Positions 16,419-24,458 of a stretch of 64,000 nucleotides of DNA are shown piece after piece. The stretch's first letter is position 1. Each line of letters begins with the position of its first letter. The notes beneath the pieces were generated by a model. The model had not been told where the DNA came from and ran no database searches. It was given only the letters and a program-made list of their open reading frames with translations. The DNA is taken from contig JACRMR010000020.1 of assembly GCA_016214895.1 (NCBI GenBank), positions 291,812 through 355,811 on the forward strand. Reading direction: 5' to 3'. The stretch comes from a candidate division KSB1 bacterium (GTDB lineage: Bacteria; Electryoneota; RPQS01). The position numbers and the translations under genes were made by a program.

Positions 16419-17873
16419 CTACATGTCTTCGGCTTCCGCGTGCATGTTGATGCCCAAGTCGCGTGCCTTCTTCCACAGCGTCGTGCGATCGATTTTCAAC
16501 AGTCGCGCCGCGCGGATCACATGCCCGCCCGAGGCTTGCAGCGCGTTCTCGATAAACATCTTCTCGAACGTCTTGACCGCTTGTTTAAGCGGACCGGGCG
16601 CGATCAGATCTCCGGAATCGTTCTTCGGCTGATTAAATGGGGTGGGGAAGGTTACTTTGTTCATGACTCCGGTCACGAAATTGTTCTCCGGCGAACTCAG
16701 CGGCGCGAGGAAGCTCAGCACGTCGGTTCCGATCACATTTCCCGAGGTCGCCAGGATCGCGCGTTCGATCACATTTTCCAACTCGCGGACATTGCCCGGC
16801 CAGTTGTGATGCAGGATCAGCGACATCGCTTCGTCGGTAATCGTAAAGGTCCCGCGATTCAAGCGGCTGCCGATCTTATCGACGAAGTGCGCGCAGAGCA
16901 GCGGAATGTCGTCCTTGCGTTCGCGCAGCGGCGTAATCGTGACGGGCACCACGTTCAACCGGTAGTAGAGGTCCAGTCGGAACCGCCCCTGCTGAATCAG
17001 CTCTTCGAGGTCGCGGTTGGTGGCCGTGATCACGCGGATATTCACCGGCACCCGCTTGTTGCTGCCCAGTCGTTCGAGCTCGCGATCCTGCAGCACGTTC
17101 AGCAGTTTGACTTGCGTCGAGAGCGAGATATCGCCGATTTCGTCGAGGAAGATTGTGCCGCCGTTCGCGACCTCGAACTTGCCGATCCGCTGCTGCCGCG
17201 CGTCCGTGAACGCACCCTTTTCGTGGCCGAACAGCTCGCTTTCGAGCAGCGTTTCCGGCAGTGCCGCGCAGTTTACTTTGACAAACGGCTTATTCGAGCG
17301 CGGCCCCTCAAAATGCAGTGCCCGGGCGACCAGTTCCTTGCCGGTGCCCGTTTCACCGCGAATCAACACCGTGGTATCCACATCGCTTACGTCACGAATC
17401 ACGTCGAACACGCGGTGCATTTCCGACGAGCGGCCGATCAGACCGCCCAGCTTATGATCGCCGCCCAATCGTCGCTTCAGTTTCTCGACTTCGCCCACCA
17501 GCCGCACGCTCTGCATGGCCGAGTGCAGCGCCGCCGCGAGTTGTTGCGGATTCGCCGGATCGGTGACGACGTTGGTTGCGCCGCGCTGGATGGCCATCGG
17601 CAGATAGTCCGCGGTCTCCGGATCGGCGTAGATCACCACCGGCAGATTCCGATGCGCGAGCTTTACGTTGTCCAGCAGCTCGAGTGCCGAAGCCGTGGCA
17701 AGATTCATATCGCAAACGAGCAGATCGACCATGTCGGCCTCAATCCGGTCGAGGACCAGACTCGGATTCGACTCGGTGAGCACCCGGTAGTTACCCAGCG
17801 CTGAGGCCTTCTCGGCCAGATCGGCCAACGTCATCGGTTGTTCGTCAACAATCAGGATTGTGGGTTCTGCCAT
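16419..17873 (-). CDS. Sigma54-dependent NtrC-family response regulator with degenerate receiver
   Basis: 484 residues in the standard order. A receiver domain (1-120) has Asp10-Glu11 and the phospho-acceptor Asp55 in LLVCDMN. The AAA+ domain starts at LGGLIGRSSEM, with Walker A GETGTGKE (173-180), Walker B GGTIFLDEIGD (238-248) and RFRLDLYYRLNV. A Fis-type helix-turn-helix ends the protein (VIRAARLLKIDRTTLWKKA). The sigma54 loop reads GAFTDA (220-225) instead of GAFTGA. In the receiver, the conserved Thr/Ser after beta-4 is Tyr82 and the conserved Lys before Pro is Thr104, so phosphorelay may be lost or altered. No kinase gene is nearby. It would activate sigma54 promoters of unknown genes. 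Confidence 0.9.
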   Translation of the reverse strand: MAEPTILIVDEQPMTLADLAEKASALGNYRVLTESNPSLVLDRIEADMVDLLVCDMNLATASALELLDNVKLAHRNLPVVIYADPETADYLPMAIQRGATNVVTDPANPQQLAAALHSAMQSVRLVGEVEKLKRRLGGDHKLGGLIGRSSEMHRVFDVIRDVSDVDTTVLIRGETGTGKELVARALHFEGPRSNKPFVKVNCAALPETLLESELFGHEKGAFTDARQQRIGKFEVANGGTIFLDEIGDISLSTQVKLLNVLQDRELERLGSNKRVPVNIRVITATNRDLEELIQQGRFRLDLYYRLNVVPVTITPLRERKDDIPLLCAHFVDKIGSRLNRGTFTITDEAMSLILHHNWPGNVRELENVIERAILATSGNVIGTDVLSFLAPLSSPENNFVTGVMNKVTFPTPFNQPKNDSGDLIAPGPLKQAVKTFEKMFIENALQASGGHVIRAARLLKIDRTTLWKKARDLGINMHAEAEDM

Positions 17874-18293
17874 AGGTTCGAGTCTCCGGGGTGAGGCGAG
17901 TACTTAACTGGGAATCGTCAACTTGCGAAGGAGGTGCGGAGTACGCCGGAGACGGCCCACGGGTGTCGGGCCGGCGCTCGACACTCCAATTATCGGCACT
18001 TGGCCGCTTTTCTTGAGGCGAAACATCGACATTTTCGCCCTGAAACTCGACCACAGGTTGGACCCTTGCAACCTGCATGGCGGTTGCCGGATCGCAACCT
18101 GCGATACTCTGCCGACAATCCAAAGGCATAGGGTCGGCCCTCGCCGGGCAGGGTGCAAGCCACAGCCCAGCACGTCAGCTTTCACGCGGTGAGCTCCGGG
18201 ATTTCAGTTTTCGGCCGCCCCGCCTCCTCACGTAAGCACAGTGGTAACAGTTGGTTAGTCAACAATGCCGGGTATCATAGAGGTCTATTTTCG
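17874..18293. other. Divergent intergenic region between the sigma54 regulator and dapA
   Basis: About 420 bp with normal base composition and, unusually for this window, none of the hairpin or 7-bp repeat families. No convincing -35/-10 pair for the regulator gene was found, and no sigma54 GG-N10-GC site that I would defend. Confidence 0.5.
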
Positions 18294-18322
18294 TTGACTT
18301 TGTGTGACTTGCGGGCTATATT
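18294..18322 (+). promoter_or_regulatory. Sigma70-type promoter of dapA
   Basis: TTGACT (18294-18299), 17-bp spacer, TATATT (18317-18322). Predicted start near 18329, leaving a leader of about 70 nt. Confidence 0.75.
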
Positions 18323-18400
18323 TATAGATTGGTGGATCATCGGCCGGTAATGGCCCCAGCGCCAGTTCCGGCCTGCCCTTCGAAATCACGAAACTGCACT

Positions 18401-19294
18401 ATGAATCTCTATTCAGGGGTCTGGGTTGCCCTGGTCACCCCCTTCAAAGACCACAAGCTCGATGAGCTTGCGTTCCAGCGCCTCGTCGAGGACCTTGTGG
18501 ATCGCGGCGTTGCCGGCTTCATCCCGCTCGGCACCACGGGCGAGGCCAGCACCTTGACGATCGAGGAACGACGTCGCGTAATTCAACTCTGTGTCGAGGC
18601 GGCCGGAGATGTGAGCGTCGCTCCGGGCTGCGGCACCAACAACACGGCTCAAACCATTGAATTCGTCCGTGAAGCCGGAGCGCTTGGCGCCAGCGGTGCG
18701 ATGGTCATCACGCCGTATTACAACAAACCGACGCAGGAAGGTCTCTACCGCCATTTCAAGGCCGTGGCGGAGAGTACTGAACTCCCGCTGATTCTCTACA
18801 ATGTCCCCGGACGCACGAGCGTCAACATGCTGCCCGAGACCGTCGAGCGGCTCGCGGACATGCCGAACGTGGATGCGATCAAGGAAGCCTGCGGGAATCT
18901 CGATCAGATCAGTGAAGTCTGTCGGCTGGTGGAGGGTCGCATGAATGTGTTGGCCGGAGACGACAGTCTGACACTGCCGATCTTATCGGTCGGCGGCGAA
19001 GGCATCGTCTCGGTGGTGGCCAATGTCGCGCCCGAACCACTCATCGAAATGGTGGATTGCTTCTGGCGGGACAACCCCACGCGCGCGCTGGAGCTGCATC
19101 GCCGCATCACCCCGCTGGCGAAGGTGATGTTCCTCGAGACCAATCCTGCTCCGGTCAAGTGTGCGCTCTGGATGGAAGGCAAAATCTCGAATGAGTTGCG
19201 GTTGCCAATGGTCCCCGTGAAGGCCGACACTCGTGACGCCATCGGCAAGGCCATGCGCGCCTACAACCACCTTTTCGAGCCGATCCACTCGTAA
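18401..19294 (+). CDS. dapA: 4-hydroxy-tetrahydrodipicolinate synthase
   Basis: 297 residues from the ATG at 18401; an earlier in-frame codon at 18329 would overlap the transcription start. The (beta/alpha)8 aldolase shows GTTGEAST (pyruvate carboxyl binding), YYNKPTQEGLYRHF with the proton-relay Tyr, YNVPGRT, and IKEACGN with Lys161 in the Schiff-base position. It condenses pyruvate with aspartate semialdehyde, the first committed step to diaminopimelate and lysine. dapB follows after a repeat-filled gap of about 150 bp and can share the promoter at 18294. Confidence 0.96.
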   Translation: MNLYSGVWVALVTPFKDHKLDELAFQRLVEDLVDRGVAGFIPLGTTGEASTLTIEERRRVIQLCVEAAGDVSVAPGCGTNNTAQTIEFVREAGALGASGAMVITPYYNKPTQEGLYRHFKAVAESTELPLILYNVPGRTSVNMLPETVERLADMPNVDAIKEACGNLDQISEVCRLVEGRMNVLAGDDSLTLPILSVGGEGIVSVVANVAPEPLIEMVDCFWRDNPTRALELHRRITPLAKVMFLETNPAPVKCALWMEGKISNELRLPMVPVKADTRDAIGKAMRAYNHLFEPIHS

Positions 19295-19301
19295 CGGAGT
19301 C

Positions 19302-19442
19302 CCCGCCGCGGCCGGTGTCTGCACCTGCCCGGAATCGGCCTCGGCTCACCCCCGTCGTGCGGTGGAACAACGGGGGCTTCCGGGCCGGCATTGAGTTGTT
19401 CTGCATTTCTTCTTTCACGTTTCAAATTTCACGTTTCAAGTT
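19302..19442 (+). repeat. Hairpin repeat and TTTCACG/TTTCAAG 7-mers between dapA and dapB
   Basis: GCCGCGGCCGGTGTCTGCACCTGCCCGGAATC occupies about 19305-19334 as a hairpin with fixed flanks. TTTCACGTTTCAAATTTCAC and further units (19412-19442) run straight into the TTG start of dapB with no spacer. Confidence 0.8.
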
Positions 19443-20147
19443 TTGATTTCCGCCTCCCTCTTCGGCGCCTCCGGGCGCATGGGCCGCGAGTTGCTCAAGC
19501 TCGCGGCGACCCGGCATGATCTGCGCATCACGCATGCGTACGACCTCGCGCGCGTCGGCGAGCGGGTCGAGGACCATCTGATTGAAGCCGTCCCGCACGA
19601 CCTTCCTGGCGACGTACAAGTGGTGATTGATTTTTCCTCGCCGCCTGCGCTGGCCGTTCATCTCGGTCTCGCGATGAAGCGCAACTGTGCCTATGTCAGC
19701 GGCGTCACCGGCTTCGCCGTCGATCCGGCCCCGGCCTTCGAGCGCGCGGCGAAAGAAATCGCGGTCCTGCACGCGGCCAACATGTCCGCCGGGATGAGTG
19801 TGTTGATGTCGCTTGCTGCGCAGGCGGCGAAAGCATTGCCGGATTACAAGCGCTACATCACCGAGATTCATCACACGGCCAAGCAGGACATGCCGTCCGG
19901 CACTGCCCTCAAGATCGCGGATGCGATTCATGCCGCCGTTCACGAACCCACGGAGATCGCGTCGCTGCGGATGGGCGACGTGATCGGCGAGCACCGCCTG
20001 ATCTTCGGCGGCCCCGGCGAGCGGCTGGAGATCGTTCATCGCGCCGACACGCGCACGGTGTTTGCGGCGGGCGCGCTCAGAGCGGCGACATGGATCTCGG
20101 GGAGGAACGCGGGATTGTATTCGATGACGGATGTGCTGGCACTGTGA
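19443..20147 (+). CDS. dapB: 4-hydroxy-tetrahydrodipicolinate reductase
   Basis: 234 residues, on the short side for DapB. The N-terminal Rossmann motif is FGASGRMGRELL; the catalytic and substrate-binding segment is EIHHTAKQDMPSGTAL with the HH dyad and the Lys. GVTGF and ANMSAGMSVL are also in place, and IVHRADTRTVFAAGALRAA is the usual C-terminal region. It reduces the DapA product with NAD(P)H. The start is a TTG directly after a 7-bp tandem repeat, with no Shine-Dalgarno; no ATG is available before the Rossmann motif. Confidence 0.93.
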   Translation: MISASLFGASGRMGRELLKLAATRHDLRITHAYDLARVGERVEDHLIEAVPHDLPGDVQVVIDFSSPPALAVHLGLAMKRNCAYVSGVTGFAVDPAPAFERAAKEIAVLHAANMSAGMSVLMSLAAQAAKALPDYKRYITEIHHTAKQDMPSGTALKIADAIHAAVHEPTEIASLRMGDVIGEHRLIFGGPGERLEIVHRADTRTVFAAGALRAATWISGRNAGLYSMTDVLAL

Positions 20148-20205
20148 TTTCGCTTTGCTTCATTGGCAGACAATGGGACCCCAACCGATCATTTCGTAGT
20201 TGTCC

Positions 20206-20600
20206 GCATTCAGGTTTCAAGTTTCACGTTTCAAGTTCTTAATCCGCCGCGGCATGTGTCTCCACCTGCCCGGAATCGGCAGCTTCCGCCGAGCAGGGAT
20301 TCCTTCCCTGCCGGAATGTTGCTCAACCACTGCTTTTCGCCGCGGCAGGTGTCTTCACATGCCCGGAATCGGCAGCTTCCGCCGAGCAGGGATTCCTTCC
20401 CTGCCGGAATGTTGCTCAACCACTGCTTTTCGCCGAGGCAGGTGTCTCCACCTGCCCGGAATCGGCATCTTCCGCCGAGCAGGGATTCCTTCCCTGCCGG
20501 AATGTGGCTCAACCTCTGCTTTTCGCCGCGGCAGGTGTCTCCACCGGTGCTGTCCAATTCGCCGCGGCAGGTGTCTCCACATGCCCGGAATCGGATTTTG
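20206..20600 (+). repeat. 93-bp tandem array of paired hairpins, preceded by TTTCAAG 7-mers
   Basis: CGCCGCGG/CGCCGAGG boxes start at 20245, 20338, 20431 and 20524, an exact 93-bp period. Each unit carries a GGCAGGTG...CACCTGCC-type hairpin and a GCAGGGATTCCTTCCCTGC hairpin, both ending in CCGGAAT. The first stems differ between units (CATGTG or CAGGTG on one side, CACCTG or CACATG on the other), so units one and two are mismatched hybrids while unit three is perfect. Two truncated hairpins close the array. 7-mers at 20207-20238 precede it. Confidence 0.9.
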
Positions 20601-20641
20601 GCCATTGAGCCTTGCTTCTCTCAAGTTTCACGTTTCAAGTC

Positions 20642-22369
20642 TTGCTTTACGTCGCCTTCTTCCTCCTCCCCGCCCTCGTCTACGCTCAGCTTCCCGACAG
20701 CGTCTGGAGTCGTGTGTACGGCGGTGAGCACAATCAGCGTTGCGTCGCCGCGGTGCAGACCGCGGACGGCGGCTATGCGCTGGCGGGGAACTACGACTAC
20801 GGCGAACGCGTCTCGGATTTCCTGTTGGTGCGCGTTGATGCGAACGGCGACACACTCTGGACACGAACCTACGGCGGCGATTCGCTCGATATTTGCACAA
20901 GCATGCTTGCCTCCGGGGGCAGCTTCTATCTCGCCGGGAGCACGGGGTCCGAATTCAATTCAGGCGACGACGCCTATTTGTTCAAAGTCGATTCGGTCGG
21001 TGACGTGGTGTGGCCTTATGTGGAGGACTTCGGTCCCGACGACGTTTACACCTGCCTCGCTCCGACGCACGGGCCGGAGATTCTGGTCGGATACAGCACA
21101 AGCAATACGGAGCACACATTTCTGGAGGCCCTGCGATTTGCGCCAACCGGGCACACGACCTGGTCGTGGACGACCACTGGCGGTCGCGGCAGCGAATTCA
21201 TCGCGCTATTTGATCTCGACAACGATGAGTTAATGGCCGCAGGCAGCTATCATGCCGCCGATTCTACTGATGCCGACTTCATGCTGTTGCGATTCAATGC
21301 GAACAGCACCGTTGCCTGGCGGCGCACCTACGGCGGCCCCTACGACGATCGTTGCACCTCCGCGATTCAGACTTCCGACGGCGGCTATCTACTCGCCGGC
21401 TGGACGCAGTCGTTCGGGCAGGGTGACTTCGATTATTGGCTCTTGAAACTCAGTGCCGACGGCGATAGCTTGTGGAGCCACACTTACGGCGGCGCTTACT
21501 GGGATCAATGCACGTCCGTTGTCGAAACTCCGACGGGCTATCTGCTCGCGGGCAAGCGCGAGGACAACAACGACGGCAACTTCCAGCTCTGGATCGTCGC
21601 CACGGACTTCCTCGGTGAGCAGCCGCAAACGACATACTTTGGCGGTACCGACGACGAAGCCGGCGCCGTCATCGTGCCCACGAGCGACCACGGCTTTGCG
21701 TTTGCGGGCGCCACGCGTTCGTTCGGCTCGCTCGGCTGGAATCTGTGGCTCTTGAAGACGGTTTACCTGCCGCACATCGCCGTCGATCGTCCGTCGATCA
21801 CCTTTGGCGGCGTGCATCTCGGCGACAGCACCTCGCGCACGCTGAACATTTTGAATATCGGCGGTGTCCCCGCCACGCTCACCGCGCTGGAGTTTCCACC
21901 AGACTTTCATACGTCGCTTCAGTTTCCGCTTGATCTCGCGCCCGGCGCACATCTGGAGACACCGATCGTCTTCGCGCCGCAGCAAGTCGGCACGTACATC
22001 GACACGCTGGTGATTCACAGCAACTCCGTGACCGATCCCGGCCCGGTGCGCCTCGTCGGTTCCGGCCTCGCCGTGAGTGCCGCCGAATCGGGTGTAAAAA
22101 TGCCGACACAATTTGCCCTGCTCGGCAACTATCCGAATCCGTTCAACGCACGCACGCGCATCGACTACGCGCTGCCGGCCTCCGCGCCGATCGAGCTGAC
22201 CCTCTATAATGTGAACGGCGCGCGGATTGCCACGCTCGTCAGCGGGTTGCAGCCCGCCGGCATTCAACATTACGATTTCGCTGTGGCAGGTCTGGCCTCA
22301 GGTATCTATCTCTATCGCCTGAGCACCCCGTCGGCCTCCTTCACCCGCAAGCTGATGCTACTGAAGTAA
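20642..22369 (+). CDS. Secreted beta-propeller-like protein with ASH-like and type IX sorting domains
   Basis: 575 residues from the TTG at 20642, which places a clean signal peptide (LYVAFFLLPALVYAQ) at the N-terminus; the frame is open upstream to a TTG at 20612, but that part is 7-mer repeat. Residues about 17-390 hold repeated blades of the form TYGG..DD.C.S..QT.DGGY.LAG.T.SFG..D.WLLK. Residues about 395-485 (ITFGGVHLGDSTSRTLNILNIGG) resemble an abnormal-spindle-like Ig domain. The last 85 residues, from NYPNPFN to FTRKLMLLK, are a type IX C-terminal sorting domain. It should be exported by the SprA system and anchored or released at the surface. Confidence 0.85.
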   Translation: MLYVAFFLLPALVYAQLPDSVWSRVYGGEHNQRCVAAVQTADGGYALAGNYDYGERVSDFLLVRVDANGDTLWTRTYGGDSLDICTSMLASGGSFYLAGSTGSEFNSGDDAYLFKVDSVGDVVWPYVEDFGPDDVYTCLAPTHGPEILVGYSTSNTEHTFLEALRFAPTGHTTWSWTTTGGRGSEFIALFDLDNDELMAAGSYHAADSTDADFMLLRFNANSTVAWRRTYGGPYDDRCTSAIQTSDGGYLLAGWTQSFGQGDFDYWLLKLSADGDSLWSHTYGGAYWDQCTSVVETPTGYLLAGKREDNNDGNFQLWIVATDFLGEQPQTTYFGGTDDEAGAVIVPTSDHGFAFAGATRSFGSLGWNLWLLKTVYLPHIAVDRPSITFGGVHLGDSTSRTLNILNIGGVPATLTALEFPPDFHTSLQFPLDLAPGAHLETPIVFAPQQVGTYIDTLVIHSNSVTDPGPVRLVGSGLAVSAAESGVKMPTQFALLGNYPNPFNARTRIDYALPASAPIELTLYNVNGARIATLVSGLQPAGIQHYDFAVAGLASGIYLYRLSTPSASFTRKLMLLK

Positions 22370-22375
22370 CCGATT

Positions 22376-22480
22376 TCGCCGAGGCACGTGTCCGCCGACT
22401 TCACGTGCCCGGAATCAGCATCGGGTCCTTCCCCAGTTTCTGGGGAAGTTAGATGGGGTCGGGATTCTTTCGGATCGGGT
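22376..22480 (+). repeat. Two hairpin repeats after the cargo gene
   Basis: CCGAGGCACGTGTCCGCCGACTTCACGTGCCCGGAATC (22378-22415) has the stem GGCACGTG/CACGTGCC. The CTTCCCCAG/CTGGGGAAG element with ATGGGGTCGG follows at about 22430-22465. Confidence 0.8.
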
Positions 22481-22522
22481 TTTAGCTTTCTGGCCTTTTC
22501 AGCCTTTCCCGGAGTAACAACC

Positions 22523-22960
22523 ATGCTCAGACACCTCGCCTTTCCCGCTCTGTTCCTGCTGCTCGCGTTGACGCTCAGCGTCAACGCCAGTTCATCGGAC
22601 AACTTCCCGGCGGCGGATCGCGCGCCGCTGGCCCGCATCGAGGAGACCGCTCCGGGTACCTCGACGCCGGCCTCCGGCTGGAACGCGACGGTGGATGTGA
22701 TCGGTCGCCTCGGTTCGGTCTCGGTGCTGGCCGTTGCGCTCGCACCGCAGAGCATGGCCGATGCGACGGCGGCGGGTCTGCACGCCATCGACCTGCCCGG
22801 TCAGATCGGCGCGGCCTGCAGTGCCGTCGGCGACTTCTGCCGCACCTGCGGCTCCACCACGATTCACGTGGTAAAGGAAACCGTCCACTGGCTCGCGCTT
22901 CCGCTCTACGTGGTTCGTCACCTCGTGCGCTCCCTTCCGGCTCCCGCCTTGCCGTGGTAG
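22523..22960 (+). CDS. Small secreted protein, function unknown
   Basis: 145 residues from the ATG at 22523, which has GGAG 9 bp upstream; the longer frame from 22388 only adds repeat-coded residues. A signal peptide (LAFPALFLLLALTLSVNA) is followed by a short Ser/Pro-rich region and two hydrophobic patches: SVLAVALAP with LHAIDLPGQIGAACSAVG, then VVKETVHWLALPLYVVRHLV. Four cysteines cluster at CSAVGDFCRTC plus the earlier one. No family is recognised; a membrane-associated or exported small protein is the most that can be said. Confidence 0.6.
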   Translation: MLRHLAFPALFLLLALTLSVNASSSDNFPAADRAPLARIEETAPGTSTPASGWNATVDVIGRLGSVSVLAVALAPQSMADATAAGLHAIDLPGQIGAACSAVGDFCRTCGSTTIHVVKETVHWLALPLYVVRHLVRSLPAPALPW

Positions 22961-22969
22961 CAATAGCGT

Positions 22970-23281
22970 TCCCGTGGCGGCACATGTCTCCCTGTGCCCC
23001 ATCGGAACACTCGCGATCATTTCACGGTCATCCTGACCGCAGTGAACGACCAGTATCCGCCGAGCGGGGACTGTGTCCCCGCCGGAATTGACGGCAGTCA
23101 AACTCCGTTGTGCTTCAATCGGCATCAAATGCCTCAGATTCCGGCCGCGCGGGGACGCCCGGCTCGGCCAGCGCCTTTGGGCAACAAGCGCCGCACAGCC
23201 GTGCGCGATCTGGTCTCATCAACCGCGTTACCCGCCCGGAATCGGCTTCATAGTTCATACCTCATCATTCATACCTTCTTT
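22970..23281 (+). repeat. Mixed hairpins and TTCATAC-type 7-mers upstream of lysC
   Basis: Elements: GTGGCGGCACATGTCTCCCTGTGCCCC (22974-23000); CCGAGCGGGGACTGTGTCCCCGCCGGAATT (23061-23090); a half element GCGCGGGGACGCCCGGCTCGGCC (23148-23170); the small stem CGCACAGCCGTGCG (23190-23205). CTTCATAGTTCATACCTCATCATTCATACC (23247-23276) ends a few bases before the lysC start. No gene is seen in this 320-bp gap. Confidence 0.75.
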
Positions 23282-23282
23282 G

Positions 23283-24458
23283 TTGGTCATCCAAAAATAC
23301 GGCGGCAAAGCCTTAGCCACCGCCGCTGATCTGCAGCAGGTCGCACGGCTCATCCATGAGCGGCATCGCGCCGGCACGCAACTTGTGATCGTCGTCTCCG
23401 CGATGGGCGATACGACCGACCGCTATCTCGGCATGGCCAAGAGCGTGAACAACGCTCCCGCGGGCCGCGAATTGGACGTGCTGCTTTCCGTCGGCGAGCG
23501 CGTCTCGATTGCCATGCTCGCGCTCGCGCTGAATGCGCTCGAACCCGATATCGCGGTCTCGCTCACCGGCGCACAAGCGGGCATCATCACCGATACCGTC
23601 CACACCGCCGCCAAGATCGTCGAGATCCGCGCGCAGCGTGTCCGCGAGATTCTCGATCAGGGGCGCATCCCCGTGATCGCGGGCTATCAGGGGATCACGA
23701 CCGACAAGAATATTTCCACCCTCGGTCGCGGCGGCACCGACGCGACAGCGGTTGGCCTCGGAATTGCACTGGGTGCCGAACGCATCGAGTTCATGAAGGA
23801 CGTGGACGGCGTTCACTCCGCGGACCCGAAGCTGATCCCGCTGGCCAAAGTCATCGAGCGGCTGAGCTATGAAGAGTCGCTCGAATTGATGGGTTGTGGC
23901 GCGAAGATCATTCAGCTTCCCGCCGTCGAGATGGCCGCCGAGTATCACGCGCGGCTCGCCATCGGCAACTCCAAGACCGGCGTCGCGGGGACGATCATCA
24001 CCGACCGTCCCCTCGGCCGGCGCTCGCTGACCGCCGTGGTCGTCGCGGAGCACGTGATTTGCCGCACCTTCGACTCCACGCGCGAATTCGTCGCCGCCCT
24101 GATCGAGTTGCGTGCGCAGGGTCATTCGCCGTTGCTGGCCTCGCAATCCGGTGGCAAGGGCCTGCTCGTGATGAACCCCGCAACGAGCGCGATCCTGCCG
24201 GCGGCGGAGCCGGAGGTCGCGCACGAACCGCTCGCGCTTGTCAGCCTGCTCGGTCCCGGCGTCGGCGGCGCGACCGACCTTGCCGGCGCCGTGCAGCGGA
24301 AGCTCTCGTCTTATCTTGAACTGGTCGCCGCCATGAACGCGACCGAATCGCGCGTCTCGCTCTTGTTGCCGGTTACAGAAGCTCTTATCTTCGCGGCCTC
24401 CGCGCACGACTTGTGTCTGCGCGAATGGCCCGCCTCCATCCCAGCGTCGCCCGCGTGA
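23283..24458 (+). CDS. lysC: Aspartate kinase
   Basis: 391 residues from the TTG at 23283; upstream in-frame codons are repeat-derived. The kinase domain is complete: VIQKYGGKAL at the N-terminus, IVVSAMGDTTD, TGAQAGI, GYQGITTDKNISTLGRGGTDATAVGLG, and KDVDGVHSADPKLIP. It phosphorylates aspartate to start the lysine/DAP pathway. Two oddities: the usual KFGGTS or KFGGSS reads KYGGKA, replacing a substrate-binding Thr/Ser with Lys, and the C-terminal region after GTIITD is poorly conserved with no clear ACT motif, so lysine feedback may differ. The gene overlaps the next one by about 34 bp. Confidence 0.9.
   Translation: MVIQKYGGKALATAADLQQVARLIHERHRAGTQLVIVVSAMGDTTDRYLGMAKSVNNAPAGRELDVLLSVGERVSIAMLALALNALEPDIAVSLTGAQAGIITDTVHTAAKIVEIRAQRVREILDQGRIPVIAGYQGITTDKNISTLGRGGTDATAVGLGIALGAERIEFMKDVDGVHSADPKLIPLAKVIERLSYEESLELMGCGAKIIQLPAVEMAAEYHARLAIGNSKTGVAGTIITDRPLGRRSLTAVVVAEHVICRTFDSTREFVAALIELRAQGHSPLLASQSGGKGLLVMNPATSAILPAAEPEVAHEPLALVSLLGPGVGGATDLAGAVQRKLSSYLELVAAMNATESRVSLLLPVTEALIFAASAHDLCLREWPASIPASPA

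Noticed and set aside
17874-18293. Possible sigma54 promoter (TTGG...TTGC-like words) near the NtrC-type gene
   Set aside because: No GG-N10-GC match with correct spacing.
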